Notes under the pieces: model-generated | Told to the model about the DNA's origin: nothing | The model's database searches: none | The model's input: only the letters and a program-made list of their open reading frames with translations | Shown here: in pieces, positions 25,993-36,866 of the stretch | How positions within the stretch are numbered: the first letter of the stretch is position 1 | Layout: every line of letters begins with the position of its first letter | From: Serinus canaria | Lineage: Eukaryota; Chordata; Aves; Passeriformes; Fringillidae | NCBI RefSeq assembly: GCF_022539315.1 | Contig: NC_066314.1 | Span: forward strand, 45,011,180-45,075,179 | Direction: 5' to 3' | Length of the DNA: 64,000 nt | Program-made: the position numbers and the translations under genes

Positions 25993-26145
25993 GAAATTAG
26001 GAAGACTTCTTGTAATGTCTCTATTGGTTTACTTGTCCATTGCCCAGAGAAGTGTTGGATACCCCACCCATGGAAGTGTTCAAGGCCATGTTGGATGGGG
26101 CTTTGAGAAACCTGCTCTAGTGGGAGGTGTCCCTGCTCAGAGCAG
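25993..26145 (+). mobile_element. CR1 LINE 3' fragment, plus orientation
   Basis: The segment contains a CR1 3' UTR series: aaattaggaagacttcttgt, ttgcccagagaagtg, aagtgttcaaggccatgttg and ctctagtgggaggtgtccct. It is 5'-truncated. The expected tail (gatgatc... tgattctatg) does not follow directly but appears after an inverted copy of itself (26150-26264). Confidence 0.85.
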
Positions 26146-26149
26146 AACT

Positions 26150-26264
26150 GTGTATTTCATGGAATCACAGAACCATCACTGAGCTGGATCATCTCATTCC
26201 AACGTCCCTGCTCAGAGACAGATGATCCAACTCAGTGATGGTTCTATGATTCCATGAAATACAC
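26150..26264. repeat. CR1-tail inverted repeat (hairpin), 45-bp arms
   Basis: Positions 26150-26194 and 26220-26264 are reverse complements over 45 bases with two mismatches, separated by 25 bases. Both arms are CR1 3'-tail sequence (ending gattccatgaaatacac on the right arm). A short direct repeat, tccctgctcagag, occurs before the left arm and again in the spacer, which looks like the footprint of a template switch or fold-back event. The DNA could form a cruciform, and RNA from either strand a stable hairpin. Confidence 0.9.
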
Positions 26265-27059
26265 AATTCTCAAGGGATCTGTGGAAGAAAATGGGCTGAA
26301 ATTTACAGATCAAGATACAGCTGTCTATGGTGTTTGCATCTGTGTGAATTGCAAATACAACTGCCAGCAATAGATGTAGTTAAGCATTTTTGTTTTGATG
26401 TTAAATTGAAGGTTGGCACAGTTCAGTCATCTTTCCACATTAAAAATATAATGCACCTAAAATATGAACCTTAGAGAATTTTGTTCGGATTTGACTTTTT
26501 GGTTAGACAGCTGTCTATTTATCCTCCCAACATAAACTATTTTATGCTTATAAAAAAAGGAAATAAGTAGCCTAAGAAGTAACAAGAGAGTGAATCTAGA
26601 TGACCATATTCTTGTATTTATTATTCATAAATAAACTAGTAAAGAATTCTGTTATTTCATGAGTAATTGCAACTATTGATAAAAAAAACCTTCTTCACTG
26701 CTTCTTAGATAATCTCATTTTACACACCAGTATTCTCTTGGGCATATTCTTCCTCATTCACAGTAATATTTTAATCCTTCAAAAGCAGAGGAGACGAGAA
26801 AACAAACACGAAACAGGTAAAAAAAAAAGTCATATTGTGGTTTAAAGTTACAAAACTAAAGATGACTTCTTTATTTTAGGCTCCTTCAAACTTTCTATAT
26901 CATCTTATTCAACTTTCAACATCCCCGTATGTCAGTTTTCCTTCTGAAAAATGGAAAATACGATTTTAAATCACAGCCCCACAGTGCACTGGAAATACAA
27001 ATGCGTTACTATCTGTGAAGTATTTGGAAGACATTGCTGAGTTGAAAGTATTATTTCAG

Positions 27060-27460
27060 AATTTTACTCTGACTCAGCACTCCAGGCTGGAGCTGTTCCA
27101 GAGAGGCTCCTGCCCACTGCCCCCAAGAGCACAGACCTCTCCAGCTTGGGCTGTGGGACAGCACCAGGGGACACCTGCCCCAGGTCTCCTTCTGCAAGGA
27201 GTGCCATGGGCAGGGCTGCTTCCTGCACCTCCCTGCATGCCTGCCATGGAAAGGTGTTTTTGTTCCTCCCTCCTGGCTCAGGGCAGGGTGCAGAGCTCGG
27301 GGCACCACAGCAAGAGGTCTTATGGACCAGGGTGGCCAAAAGCACCACACACCACTGGCTGGGGCAACAAACAGCCTGTGCCTCGGGGCTGGCAGTCTGG
27401 AATGTGCTTGCAGCTGGTACCTAAAGCTTCTCTCCTGCCTGGAGAACTGAAAATCCTCAA
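27060..27460. other. GC-rich block of unknown origin
   Basis: About 400 bases, clearly richer in GC than the flanks. It is open in several frames on both strands (up to 150 codons on +). The simultaneous opening of several frames is what GC-rich, stop-poor sequence gives by chance. No known protein or repeat is recognised. Confidence 0.4.
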
Positions 27461-29113
27461 AAGGTGATGTTTTGACTGATGTCTTTTAAGGAACATGGCT
27501 ATGATTCCTTTCAACCTCCAAAGTTCTTCCCTGCATCTATTTCAGGGGTGAATGAAGAGCCCAATCCCTTCAATGGGACTCCTCCTCCTATTGATTTTGG
27601 TTCCAAAGTACTCAAGCTATGCCTGCATGATTTCAGTTCTATTTTAAAGGTTTAGGCAATCTTAAGATCAACCTCAGCTATTTTAAACTACATTAATTTG
27701 ATCATACTAACCTACAGTTTGCAGGCTCAAAATTCAACATCCACAGCTAATGATGACTCAGACTACTAATTTCTTCCTAGACTTCTTTTCTCCTTTTTCT
27801 TTGGAAAACAAACCATCTCACAACCTCCTGTATTACCACTTTGGCAGTTATGATTTATACAACCAGACATCACAGACTTTTGGAGCTGGATGATCAATGG
27901 GGGAGTTGGATGACCAAACCTATTCCACTGGGGAATCTAAATTGGTTACACACATTGTTTATATTACAATTTTCCCCTTAGGGCACAAATAGTCTGCTAG
28001 GGAACTGTAAATGAAGGTACGTGCTGGCCTTGAGACAAAACCACCCACATTAAGTAAATTTAAATCAGTGCTTCCTCCAGGAAACAAAGAGTTGTATTAC
28101 TTACAAGCAGATTTGATAGTGGTTTGGAGAACTGTTTAAACACATCTAGCACATCAAAGGAAAACAGATTTAAGCTGCTGTGCTCATTGTTTAAGAAATA
28201 TTGGTTGGTTGCTGCAAAGATCAACATGATGGATGACTCCCTGTAACAGTTTAGTGGAAACAGAGGCCACAGTAAAGATGGCAATATCCAGTTTCATCTA
28301 AATATCCTCAGATTTTATATTTTAAATGAAGGATAAGATAGTCTCATTCTATCATTTTTTTTACATAAAATCAAGTTCATGAAAGCAATACAATAAATAA
28401 GTTCACAATACCATGTTGGCCTCTTTCTTCAAGGCCAGAAAAACACCCACTAATCTCATCATCCAGAACATACCTAAAACTTCCAAAACACCACAGCATC
28501 CATTTATGCACATTTGTGAACTGTAGCATTCAGTACACATGCAGATTCATACAGCAGCATGCAAACAGCCTAGCAAAGAAAGGGTTAGAACAAAAGAACA
28601 TTCTCAAAGCAATTCAAATAATCCCTCTAGATCATTGTGCATGAGAAAAGTATTGTAGCTGGGAAGCTGGACTGGTATCAGTTCAGAAATTGCTGCTGAT
28701 CTGACACAAGCCAAAAGAACTTGCCAAACTGCAAGGAGAAAGTTGCTAGATGAAAGAAAAACCCAAAAACCCCACAACACACAGAGCAGAAGGTTCAGTT
28801 GGATCTCCTTTACTTTGCAGAAACAATTATTTTACTTTTAATTTCAAAGAGGCTTTGGGGGAAAAGACTGAAGGAAATATAGTTCATTTTGGCAGAGCAC
28901 ACATTGCACAAAATAAATTTAAGAATCTATTTTTGGGCTAGAATGGTTGAAGAAATCCCTGATTAGCCTCTTAATGGGGTGAATCCAATTTATTGAGAAT
29001 GATCACCAGAGGGAGTCATTGACTTTCCCATTAAAGTCAAAGGGAATTTTACATACATCAGGAGTGCAGAATTTGGGGGCAGAGCTGAAAAAGACTTCAA
29101 ACATTGGAGTGAT

Positions 29114-29173
29114 TGGAGTTCAGGGAACAACACAAACTGACTCCCTGACTGGAGTTCAGGGAACAACACAAAC
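29114..29173 (+). repeat. 24-bp direct repeat, period 36
   Basis: tggagttcagggaacaacac plus aaac occurs at 29114-29137 and again at 29150-29173, a local duplication with a short unique spacer. Confidence 0.9.
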
Positions 29174-29289
29174 CACGGTTTTATGGATTTAATCTGAATC
29201 CATTTTCCCCTCTGGAGTCCCAAAGGATGACAGCTATATTCAGTGGTTAAAATTAGAGAGAAGGCACTGAAGTCATCCATTCAGTGGGT

Positions 29290-29431
29290 ACACACCCACA
29301 ACAACAACAGAAAAAACCCCAACAAAAACGCCCCAAAAAACACAAGCAAAAAAAAAAAATACAACCCCAAAAACCAAACCAATTATCCATTCATCCACCC
29401 AACCAAAAACCCATCAACAACAACAAAAAAA
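29290..29431 (+). repeat. A/C-rich low-complexity tract
   Basis: About 140 bases with very few G or T, made of acaacaacaac, ccccaaaaaa and caaaccaa-like runs. Open frames here encode only Lys/Pro/Asn/Gln-rich peptides from biased composition. Confidence 0.9.
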
Positions 29432-30494
29432 TGCCTTTAGCACTTAATTGGTTGTACAGGGGTTTGGAGTGGGGTAAGTAATAACTGTTCAGTTTTCTCT
29501 TTGGACATGTAACATATCAGTCCTTCTGGAAATGCAGTATTTAACAACACAAAGAAAACCTCCAGGTGTCATTTATTGGAGTATGCCATACCTCTTGGGA
29601 ATATCAGTAAAACAAAGGAGTGAAACTGAGTCAGAAAGAATTGTTAGCATAGGGATGCTTTTTTGTTTTGTTTCATTTTATGTCTTCAGTGCTAGTGACT
29701 AAAAGAGGTAGCAAGTATAGGGATTTGTAGCAAAGTGATAAAATGAACTAATTGGACAAACCAGTGTATTCAGCCACAAGTAAGTGCACATTTTATGCTC
29801 AAACACCTAAATTTCATGACCTTCAAGAAATATTTTCATGTTAAGAACCTGTCTTTTCTTTGCTGGACTTCTGCTCAACCATATTCTTGCCACAAAAGCC
29901 CAGCAGACTTTGGTTTGAAAACAAGCTCATTCAATCAGCAACTTTCTCCTTAATTCTGTACAAGAAAATTTTATAGCAGACAATTAGATTAAAAAAGAGC
30001 AAGGCAACAGCCCCACCCAACAAAATGCAATTTCACTTCCTTAGAAATGTCCTCTGAACAAATGGAATTCAATTTGTTTCTGTGTTCCCAGGTAATGGCA
30101 GCACCTTGTTTTGTTTTTATGTAATTACTTCTTGTTCATGTAATTAGCTGGCAGACTGCAGCCTTTTGTTCATTATAATACAGTTATTTGCATAGCTGTT
30201 TCCATTTTGAGGCTGAATTTTGGACAGAGGCTCTATTTTGGGTTGTGGCAAGCAGAGCCACTGCTGGGAAGCCTCATGCAGGGAAGCATGCAGCAACCTG
30301 GTCCTTCGTGGAACGAGTTGCTCCAGGAACTGCCCTGGCTGCCCATCTGCTTCTGACAGCAAATCAAACTCTTGTTTCCAGCATGCAGCACAAGACCTGG
30401 CTGTCTTTCATCATCACAGGTATCAATGAAAACCAGCTGAGCTCATTCTAAAGCATTTTCACCAAGATTGTCCATGCATAATTTATTGTGCTTT

Positions 30495-30720
30495 AGACTG
30501 AATATTAGAAAAAATTTCTTCACTGAATGGGGTGGTCAGGCATTGGAGTGAGCTGTCCAGGGAAGTGGTTCAATCATCATCCCTGGAATTGTTCAAACAA
30601 CATGTAGATGTGGCTCTTTGGGACATGGTTTAGTGGTGAACATGGCAGTGCTGAGTTAAGGGTTGGAGTTGAAGACCTCCAGGGTCTTTTCCATCCTACA
30701 TGGTTCTATGGTTCTGTGGC
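30495..30720 (+). mobile_element. CR1 LINE 3' fragment, plus orientation
   Basis: The sequence follows the CR1 3' end: gaatattagaaaaaatttct, gagctgtccagggaagtggt, gaattgttcaaac, agggttggagttgaagacct and catggttctatggttctgtg. It is truncated at the 5' end and moderately diverged. Confidence 0.9.
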
Positions 30721-31368
30721 ATCACTCAGTATATGCTTAATTTAAAGATATCAGTAGTCTCTCAGTGGTTGGGTGAATAAAAAAATTTAGACATGGAGGC
30801 TACCTTAAGCTTTCTTTCATGAACAGCTTGATTTAACACCCAGTTGAGTCTAGCGCAATTCAAATAATTTTTTCATAGTTAAATCTTATTTTGAAATAAT
30901 CAAAACATATGCCCAGATCACAGTTTTACAGAATGCTGACCCTTCCCATTAATAAATGCAGCAATCATCACCCTCCAAGTCCTCTGAGTTTCCAGCAGTG
31001 AACTGATGCAAGCTTACTTTTATCCGTGTTGCTCACAATGTCAGGAATCTGCACCTTATTATGAAAATGAGGGGCAGAGTCAGTGCTGGGGGAAGACTGC
31101 ACACTCTGGTGCACAGATGCCACCTTCATCTCAGCCTCCATGCATCTAAGCACCCTCAAACCTCTACCTCTGAGGAGAGACTGCACACCAACACATTGAT
31201 TCACACTACTTGAAATACAGAGAGCTGGAACAGACAGCTTGGAAAAATTGTCAGCCTTCACTGTTTACAACTCAGCCTTCATGTACAACCCACTGCTGTG
31301 GTCAGGATTAGTCCTGTAACCAAAAGCAGCAAGGCCCAGCTTTTTAAGGGCACTGGTTTTAGTCCTAC

Positions 31369-31548
31369 CTGTGCCATCTGCCTCTCCAGCTTTGACCGGG
31401 GAATATCATCAAAATAGTTTTCATTTCTTCTTCTCCTTGCATCGCCCTGCATGATAATGTGGGGAACGTCCAGGGAGCCACCAGTAGTGAAAGTGCTTTG
31501 GCTAAGTGATGGAGACAACTGAGGAGGAGTGTGGTTACCACTGGGTTC
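31369..31548 (-). CDS. ANKS1B: ANKS1B coding exon, SAM-PTB linker
   Basis: This 180-bp exon encodes 60 residues, from EPSGNHTPPQ to SKLERQMAQ. It matches the low-complexity, serine/proline-rich linker between the SAM tandem and the PTB domain of ANKS1B. The acceptor is ttctctgtccag and the donor is CAG|GTAGGA; both junctions are phase 0. Visible features are a Ser/Thr/Pro-rich first half, an arginine run (DARRRRNENYF) and a charged, helix-prone tail. The linker is predicted to be flexible, with likely phosphorylation and basic-motif sites. Because the exon is a multiple of three and phase-symmetric, skipping it would keep the frame. Joined to its neighbours it reads ...SITLR|EPSG... and ...QMAQ|TGDW..., as in the known vertebrate protein. 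Confidence 0.95.
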
Positions 31549-34369
31549 CTGGACAGAGAAAGAAAAATGCAGCATAAGAGGAACAGCGTGTTGCTGACTT
31601 CAAACCACACATTTAAAAGCACATTTGAATTGCTCACACTAAAAAAATTATGGAACAGTTCCTGCAGTAGAGGTTACTGTGGATGAGATTTGCTACCTGA
31701 AGTGCAGAGCCCATGTGGAAGGAAATATAGTTCACTGATTACATGAACTAGTGGCAAATTTCCTCCCCAAAAGCTCCTTGTGTAATATATACTCTCTCCT
31801 AGAGATAAAACGGTGAGCTACTTCTTGTCAAGGCCCAAATAAAGCCATTATTTAGGATTAGCTATTTGTAAGATGAAATACATTCCCACCACTTCTGATC
31901 AGCTGCTCTGAGCAGTGAAAGTGATTTGAACACTAGCAACACCTCTTGCTGGAAAAAAGAAAGGCGTGCCCATTTACACAGTATAGACATTTTGTTGCAA
32001 TTTTTACAGGCTTTGCAGAACATCCATTTTAACTTGAAGCACCAGATATCAGACACAAGCTAAATACCAATTCCTGGAATGCACGAAAGCATCAGAGTAC
32101 AAATATTTCACCTGGCTTTTCTCCTTACCTCTATTGGGCTGTAACCTTGTATCAGTCAGTGTGAAAATACCACATAGAATTGATGCATAAGTGCTACCTA
32201 ATAAATAAACAGGTCCTCCTGGTGGACATTTCACCAGGATCTGCCACCACACTGCCCACAGCCAGACGTGGTGTGTACCTCTGGAAACACCCAGTCTCAT
32301 GCACACGCCCTTGGGGCTCCATCAGCAGGAGCAGGGAGCTACAGAGCACTGTCCAGTCTGCACCAGAACCACCCTGTGTGAGCAGGAAAGCACTCCACAG
32401 CAACTGAATGGGAAATGGGCCTCTCTCAGGATGGAGGGTACTGGGCAGAATGTACCCAGGAGCAGGTTTGCTCAGGGCAGACCTTCTCTAAAGCCCCTGC
32501 TGCTGCTGCAACGCTCTGTTTCAGTACTCAGCAACAAGAGGGGACCTGAAGATGGTGGAGCAAGCAAAAACCTGCTCCAGTGTGGAAGGCAAAAAAGTTC
32601 TGCCTTTTTATTTAAAGAGAGAATTAAGTGGATGATTCATGCATTATTACACTGAAGCAAGCCCAGTTCTGAAAATCATCAAGGTACTTTACTCCATGCT
32701 GTTAAGAAACAACACCTGGTGTAAGAAATCAGAGAGTTGTAATCTCTTCCAAATGGAAAGTTCAAGTCATAGTAATGCCTGATGTCAATATTTGAAGAGT
32801 AGGAGTCTATGTCACATTAGTCCTTGCAATCACAGTAATGGATTAGTATTTTTCATGTTGCCAACAAGAAAAATGTTACAAAAATATAGCTCTTTAGTAA
32901 TTTTTAATTAACTGTGATTTTAATTTTTTAAAAAAATTCTCTGGCTTTCCTATGATCTGAGACGAGCACTTGACATTTCCCAGGGCAAAGAAAAGAACAT
33001 TTTCCTCTTAGGAATAATCTTTTCCCTCCTTCACAAAAATCCACCTACATTTGGCCCAGTTAAAAGCTTCTGGAAAGCTGCATTCTGCACATGCTCAGGA
33101 GGTTTGCTGAGGCATAACCTCTAAAACCCACCTTCCCTGGGCCTAAAAACATGGTGCACACACACTTCTGCTCTGAAAATAACCTGAGTACGTGGGCACC
33201 AAACAAGACCCTCTTTAGTGAGTGCTCCCTGCTGCTTTGGCCAGGAGGGTAACCTCTCTCTGCTCTGAATCAGGGATCACCCACCGCTGCAGGGCCACCA
33301 GTGGATCAGAGTGACAGATGAACACAGAGATTCCAGCCCTCATCCAGCTTTTCATATTTTATCAAACTGCATATGAGGAGGAAATTCACTCTGAGATCTA
33401 TATTGGAAGATTGCTGGCAAGGCAATACAGACGAGAACTACCGACTCAAGAAATAAAAGAATTACTGTGCCTCTGCACTATGGAACAGTATGTCATTGTA
33501 CAGTTTTATGCTATTTTCTCAAAGTTGTCCTTCACAGCACAGATGGATCCTCAACTGTGCAGCGTGTTGTCATCTACTCAGCACCGTGTTATCATTAGTT
33601 ACCATCTAGTCAGTATTTTATCCTTGCCTTGCTTCATGGCCCCAAACCTCTCTCCTAAACCCTTTTAAAATCCTGAAGATAAGATGATTAATATTGTCAT
33701 AGTCATGATGCTCATAAGTGCTTTACAAATGTCAATCAATTAATTTTCACCACACCTGTGACTTCTGGCATTTCATAATCACTGCTTTATCAAGGGTGAC
33801 CAGAGACACACAGACAACAAAGGTTAGAAAGTACCAGTCACTCAATTACAACATCTCTTGCTCCATTTCCAAAGTGCTTGAGTTCCAAACTCCATGTCTG
33901 TTGATCTAATTTTCAGCACTGTGTACTCAGCACTTGTATAAATCAGACTCAAGGCTCCAATCAAATATGTAGATTGTCAGTAACACACAATTAGTGTCTG
34001 TTTAGGAGGCAATTAATTAAACAACTTACCACAAATTATCCAAGTTTTTTGTGGCAAAAACAGGTGTAAGTCTACAGTTTCATAGGTGTAGCTGTTCCTT
34101 TAATCATGAGCCTGTCCTCCATTCTTCCTTCACTCCTCTTCCTCACTCCATACCCACCTTTTCACCTCCTCAAACACAGCTGCAGACCAGGCATGGACAG
34201 CCTTGCAGGTGCCACCATGGCCTCAGCACCACGCTGCTGTTACTCCCCAGGCACTCAGGTCGTGTTTCTGCCTGGCTGTGAATGCAAGGACACATGGCCT
34301 GCAGGGATGACTGATCACACACTTCACCCTCTGCCTCAGCCCCTCTCAGACCTGCTGCTCAGGTACACC

Positions 34370-34450
34370 TGGAACCACAGAGGTCAGCGCTGGAAGGGAG
34401 CTTAAGAGATCCTTTCCCAAACTGCCTGAGCACACTTCATGTCCCACAGA
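34370..34450 (-). mobile_element. Possible old CR1 scrap, minus orientation
   Basis: The + strand has ggaaccacagaggtcagc and gctggaagggagcttaagag, resembling the antisense CR1 tail (agaatcatagagg... ttggaagggaccttaaagat). The match is short and soon lost. Confidence 0.35.
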
Positions 34451-34753
34451 TGTTGGTCTAATCTGAAAGCAGGAATTCTCTCCAGTGAACTAATTCTTGT
34501 GTTAAAATATCATTACTATTGCAACACTTCTTCTCCAAATTTTCTGCCAAAATTGTTGGTCCTTCAGTTTAAATTCTGGCCTCCAGTGCTGACTGGGTAA
34601 GGAAGGGCTCCCATGAAGAACATGGAAACTGGTCCTGTAATTAAAGATTACTCAAGGAAAAGATGCACTTAAGAAAAGAAAGCAAGACTGCATAGGTAAC
34701 CTGAGATCCAGCAACTTCTATACTTTCATGTATAGAAAAGTATATTTGTATAG

Positions 34754-34800
34754 TGTCTGTGTGTATATATATATGCAATATATATATATAAAACATATAT
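34754..34800 (+). repeat. TG/TA-rich low-complexity sequence
   Basis: Short (TG)n followed by two (TA)n runs (gtgtatatatatatgc and aatatatatatataaa). Confidence 0.9.
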
Positions 34801-35054
34801 CTATTTGAATAATTTGAAATCAAAATAGTGTTTCCTTAGTACACAGTAACACACAACAGGGATTAACATATGTTGTGGATATTTTTAAGATTTTAAGGAA
34901 TTTTTGCTTTTTATCAATATTTAACCTTCTACTTTGAAATATTTTAAAAGCTAATACAAAAACAGTCAAAAAAGATGAAGCATTAGCATTGCTTAGCTTG
35001 AGCTTGGGAACTTAAAAGTAGACTTTAAATAACAAATTACTTTTTCTACTGATG

Positions 35055-35160
35055 TAGAGCAGCCTGATCTAGTTGAAAGTGCTCCTGTCCATGGCAAAGA
35101 GGGTTGAAACTCGAGGATCTTTAAAGTCCCTTCCAATCCAAACTGTTCAGTGATTCTATA
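35055..35160 (+). mobile_element. CR1 LINE tail, plus orientation
   Basis: About 100 bases of CR1 tail are recognisable: agcctgatctagttgaaagt, ctcctgtccatggcaaagag, ttgaaactcgaggatcttta, agtcccttccaatccaaact and cagtgattctat. The element is heavily 5'-truncated. Confidence 0.85.
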
Positions 35161-36758
35161 TAAATCAATCTTACAGCAGCAGCAGCAGACATTTTATTTA
35201 AGCCAATTTTCAAAATACAAATTATTGCAGACTACAAACTAAATACTATGTCTGTGTTTCGTGTGAAATGGCATCGTAGCAGTTGATGGGAAAGAAAAAC
35301 TTCATTGCAAAAGCATTTCCTCCTCTTTAGGATTCTCTGTGAAGACTCCAGTTCCAAGAGGTGATAAATGACATTTAGCACTGGCCTGCATCAGTAACTC
35401 TAGCTGTGCAGCAGCACACTACTCTTTATCATTTTGACTACAGATGGAGGACATCCAGCTTTCTCTTCCATATTAACTGAGAATATACAGTCCTGACCAA
35501 GAATGTGGACTGTGGAAACCTTCCCACTTGCTGAGTAGGAATTAATTAGCCAGTCCAGAGTATTAAAGGCATTCAGCAAAAAAGTCTGCCTGTTTATCTA
35601 TTTCTGTTTCCTTGGAGTGTTTTAACACCTGCCATGCATCAGGAATCATTCACAAAATACAAGAAAAATATCCACACATTTGTGCAATGTGCCTTGGAGC
35701 ACATTACAGATTTGTCAGACCTTTTAAAATATGGCATTGGGAATAGCTTGAATTAAGGGCTTGGATCTAAAATGTCTGTATAGGGCATCTGAGAATAAGC
35801 AGGGTGAAAACAGGCTGGTCACAGAAATTTTAAATACACTTAAAAATAAGCCCTCATTCTGTCTTTCTGTATTTCTCTTTACACCAGGAAATTTAACTTG
35901 GGAGCACAGACACTCTCTGACATTTTGAAATTTAATCCCCAACAAGATTCCTGTCAGAAATGCAGCCCCATGAAAATAATGGTATCCAATCAAATGCGAA
36001 AGGTGTGACCTAAAATATCAAAATAAAAATGTTGCTATGAACTCTGTTGGAGAGAACCCAGTAGGAAGTGGCCATCAGACCACAACTTGGTAAGAGTAGC
36101 AGACAACAAGTAAGCAAAGGCATTGGATGGGAGAAACTGAGTGAAGGTGGTGTAATGAGAGGAGACTAAATGTGGTCAAGTGTGGAAAAACCCCAGGGAC
36201 ATTGCAATAAGGTTTCTGAAAGAGGGAATACAAATGAAAATTAAAAACACGATGGAACTTTTGATATACAGAGACACCTTTCTGGCATTTTTATCTCAAC
36301 ACTTTCAAGGTGTTCTCCTTAAAGAAAGCTTAAAGCAGATGTCTGAAAAGTAAGTGCAAACATTTGAAAACATGAAAGGAAAATGGTAACTCTCCTGCAG
36401 TATTGATCAGCTGGGCTGGGAATCCTGTGGGCAAATGAAGACATGCATCTTTTACATCCCTGCTCCTGAGCTAGTTTCCTTAGCAAAGATAAGCTGCTAC
36501 TTCTAAGATTCTACTGATCTTATCCTAAGGCAGACATCTGAAACAGGTCACACGGATCACCCTGGAAAAATGTCAATACATCTCTGCTGGCCACACGGGG
36601 AGGTGTGCCAGAGCAGGTCAGCCCAAGGTGTCCAGAATGTACAACTCTGAAGGGAGGAAAGGGGAACCCCACTCCAAGCAGCCACTGCTTTCATGTGAAT
36701 GTCATGAAACCCTTGCTGACTTGTCAAGAAATGCAAACAAATTTCCCTGGGGACTCAC

Positions 36759-36866
36759 CCTGAGGGTTATTGACCGAGGTGGTTTCTGAGGAGGATCTTC
36801 GTGAAGCCTGTCTCCCAAGGATGCCAGAACACGCTTCCGGTGGCCAATCAAGCTGATTTTTAAGAC
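36759..36866 (-). CDS. ANKS1B: ANKS1B coding exon, end of second SAM domain (partial gene)
   Basis: This 108-bp exon encodes 36 residues, starting [12 protein letters not shown] and ending PPRSITLR. I recognise it as the last helix of the second SAM domain of ANKS1B/AIDA-1 plus the start of the following linker. It has a good acceptor (pyrimidine-rich, ...ttatttcag) and donor (AGG|GTGAGT) and is phase 0 at both ends. SAM domains mediate helical protein association. In AIDA-1 the basic HRKR segment is part of a nuclear localisation signal reported at the SAM-SAM interface, so this exon bears on synapse-to-nucleus traffic. Compared with the mammalian protein as I remember it, there are only conservative changes (for example S for N and V for I). 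The preceding SAM exon was not found in the window. The next exon continues in frame at 31548. Confidence 0.95.

Larger units (their letters stand above)
15425..31368 (-). other. ANKS1B: ANKS1B intron, 15.9 kb
   Basis: This is the largest complete intron, between the linker exon and the first PTB exon. It holds a CpG island at about 20.27-20.65 kb, CR1 fragments near 25.0, 26.0 and 30.5 kb, an inverted repeat at 26.15-26.26 kb, a 26-base A run at 25.26 kb, a GC-rich block at 27.06-27.46 kb, and an A/C-rich tract at 29.29-29.43 kb. From 15.4 to 20.2 kb and from 20.7 to 24.9 kb I see only unique, AT-rich sequence with no recognisable gene. Confidence 0.85.
31549..36758 (-). other. ANKS1B: ANKS1B intron, 5.2 kb
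   Basis: This intron separates the SAM2 exon from the linker exon. It contains a short CR1 tail at 35.06-35.16 kb, a doubtful older CR1 scrap near 34.4 kb and TA-rich low-complexity sequence at 34.75-34.80 kb. The rest is unique sequence without coding signals that I can support. Confidence 0.85.

Noticed and set aside
27015..27467. 150-codon + strand frame
   Set aside because: Other frames on both strands are equally open, there is no recognisable domain, and no conserved start context or splice sites were found.
29243..29481. Lys/Pro/Asn/Gln-rich small frames
   Set aside because: They translate the A/C-rich low-complexity tract.
31279..31368. Hydrophobic extension of the linker-exon frame (LLLVTGLILTTAVG)
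   Set aside because: It lies beyond the CAG|GTAGGA donor and is intron read-through. The known protein continues from QMAQ to TGDW at the next exon.
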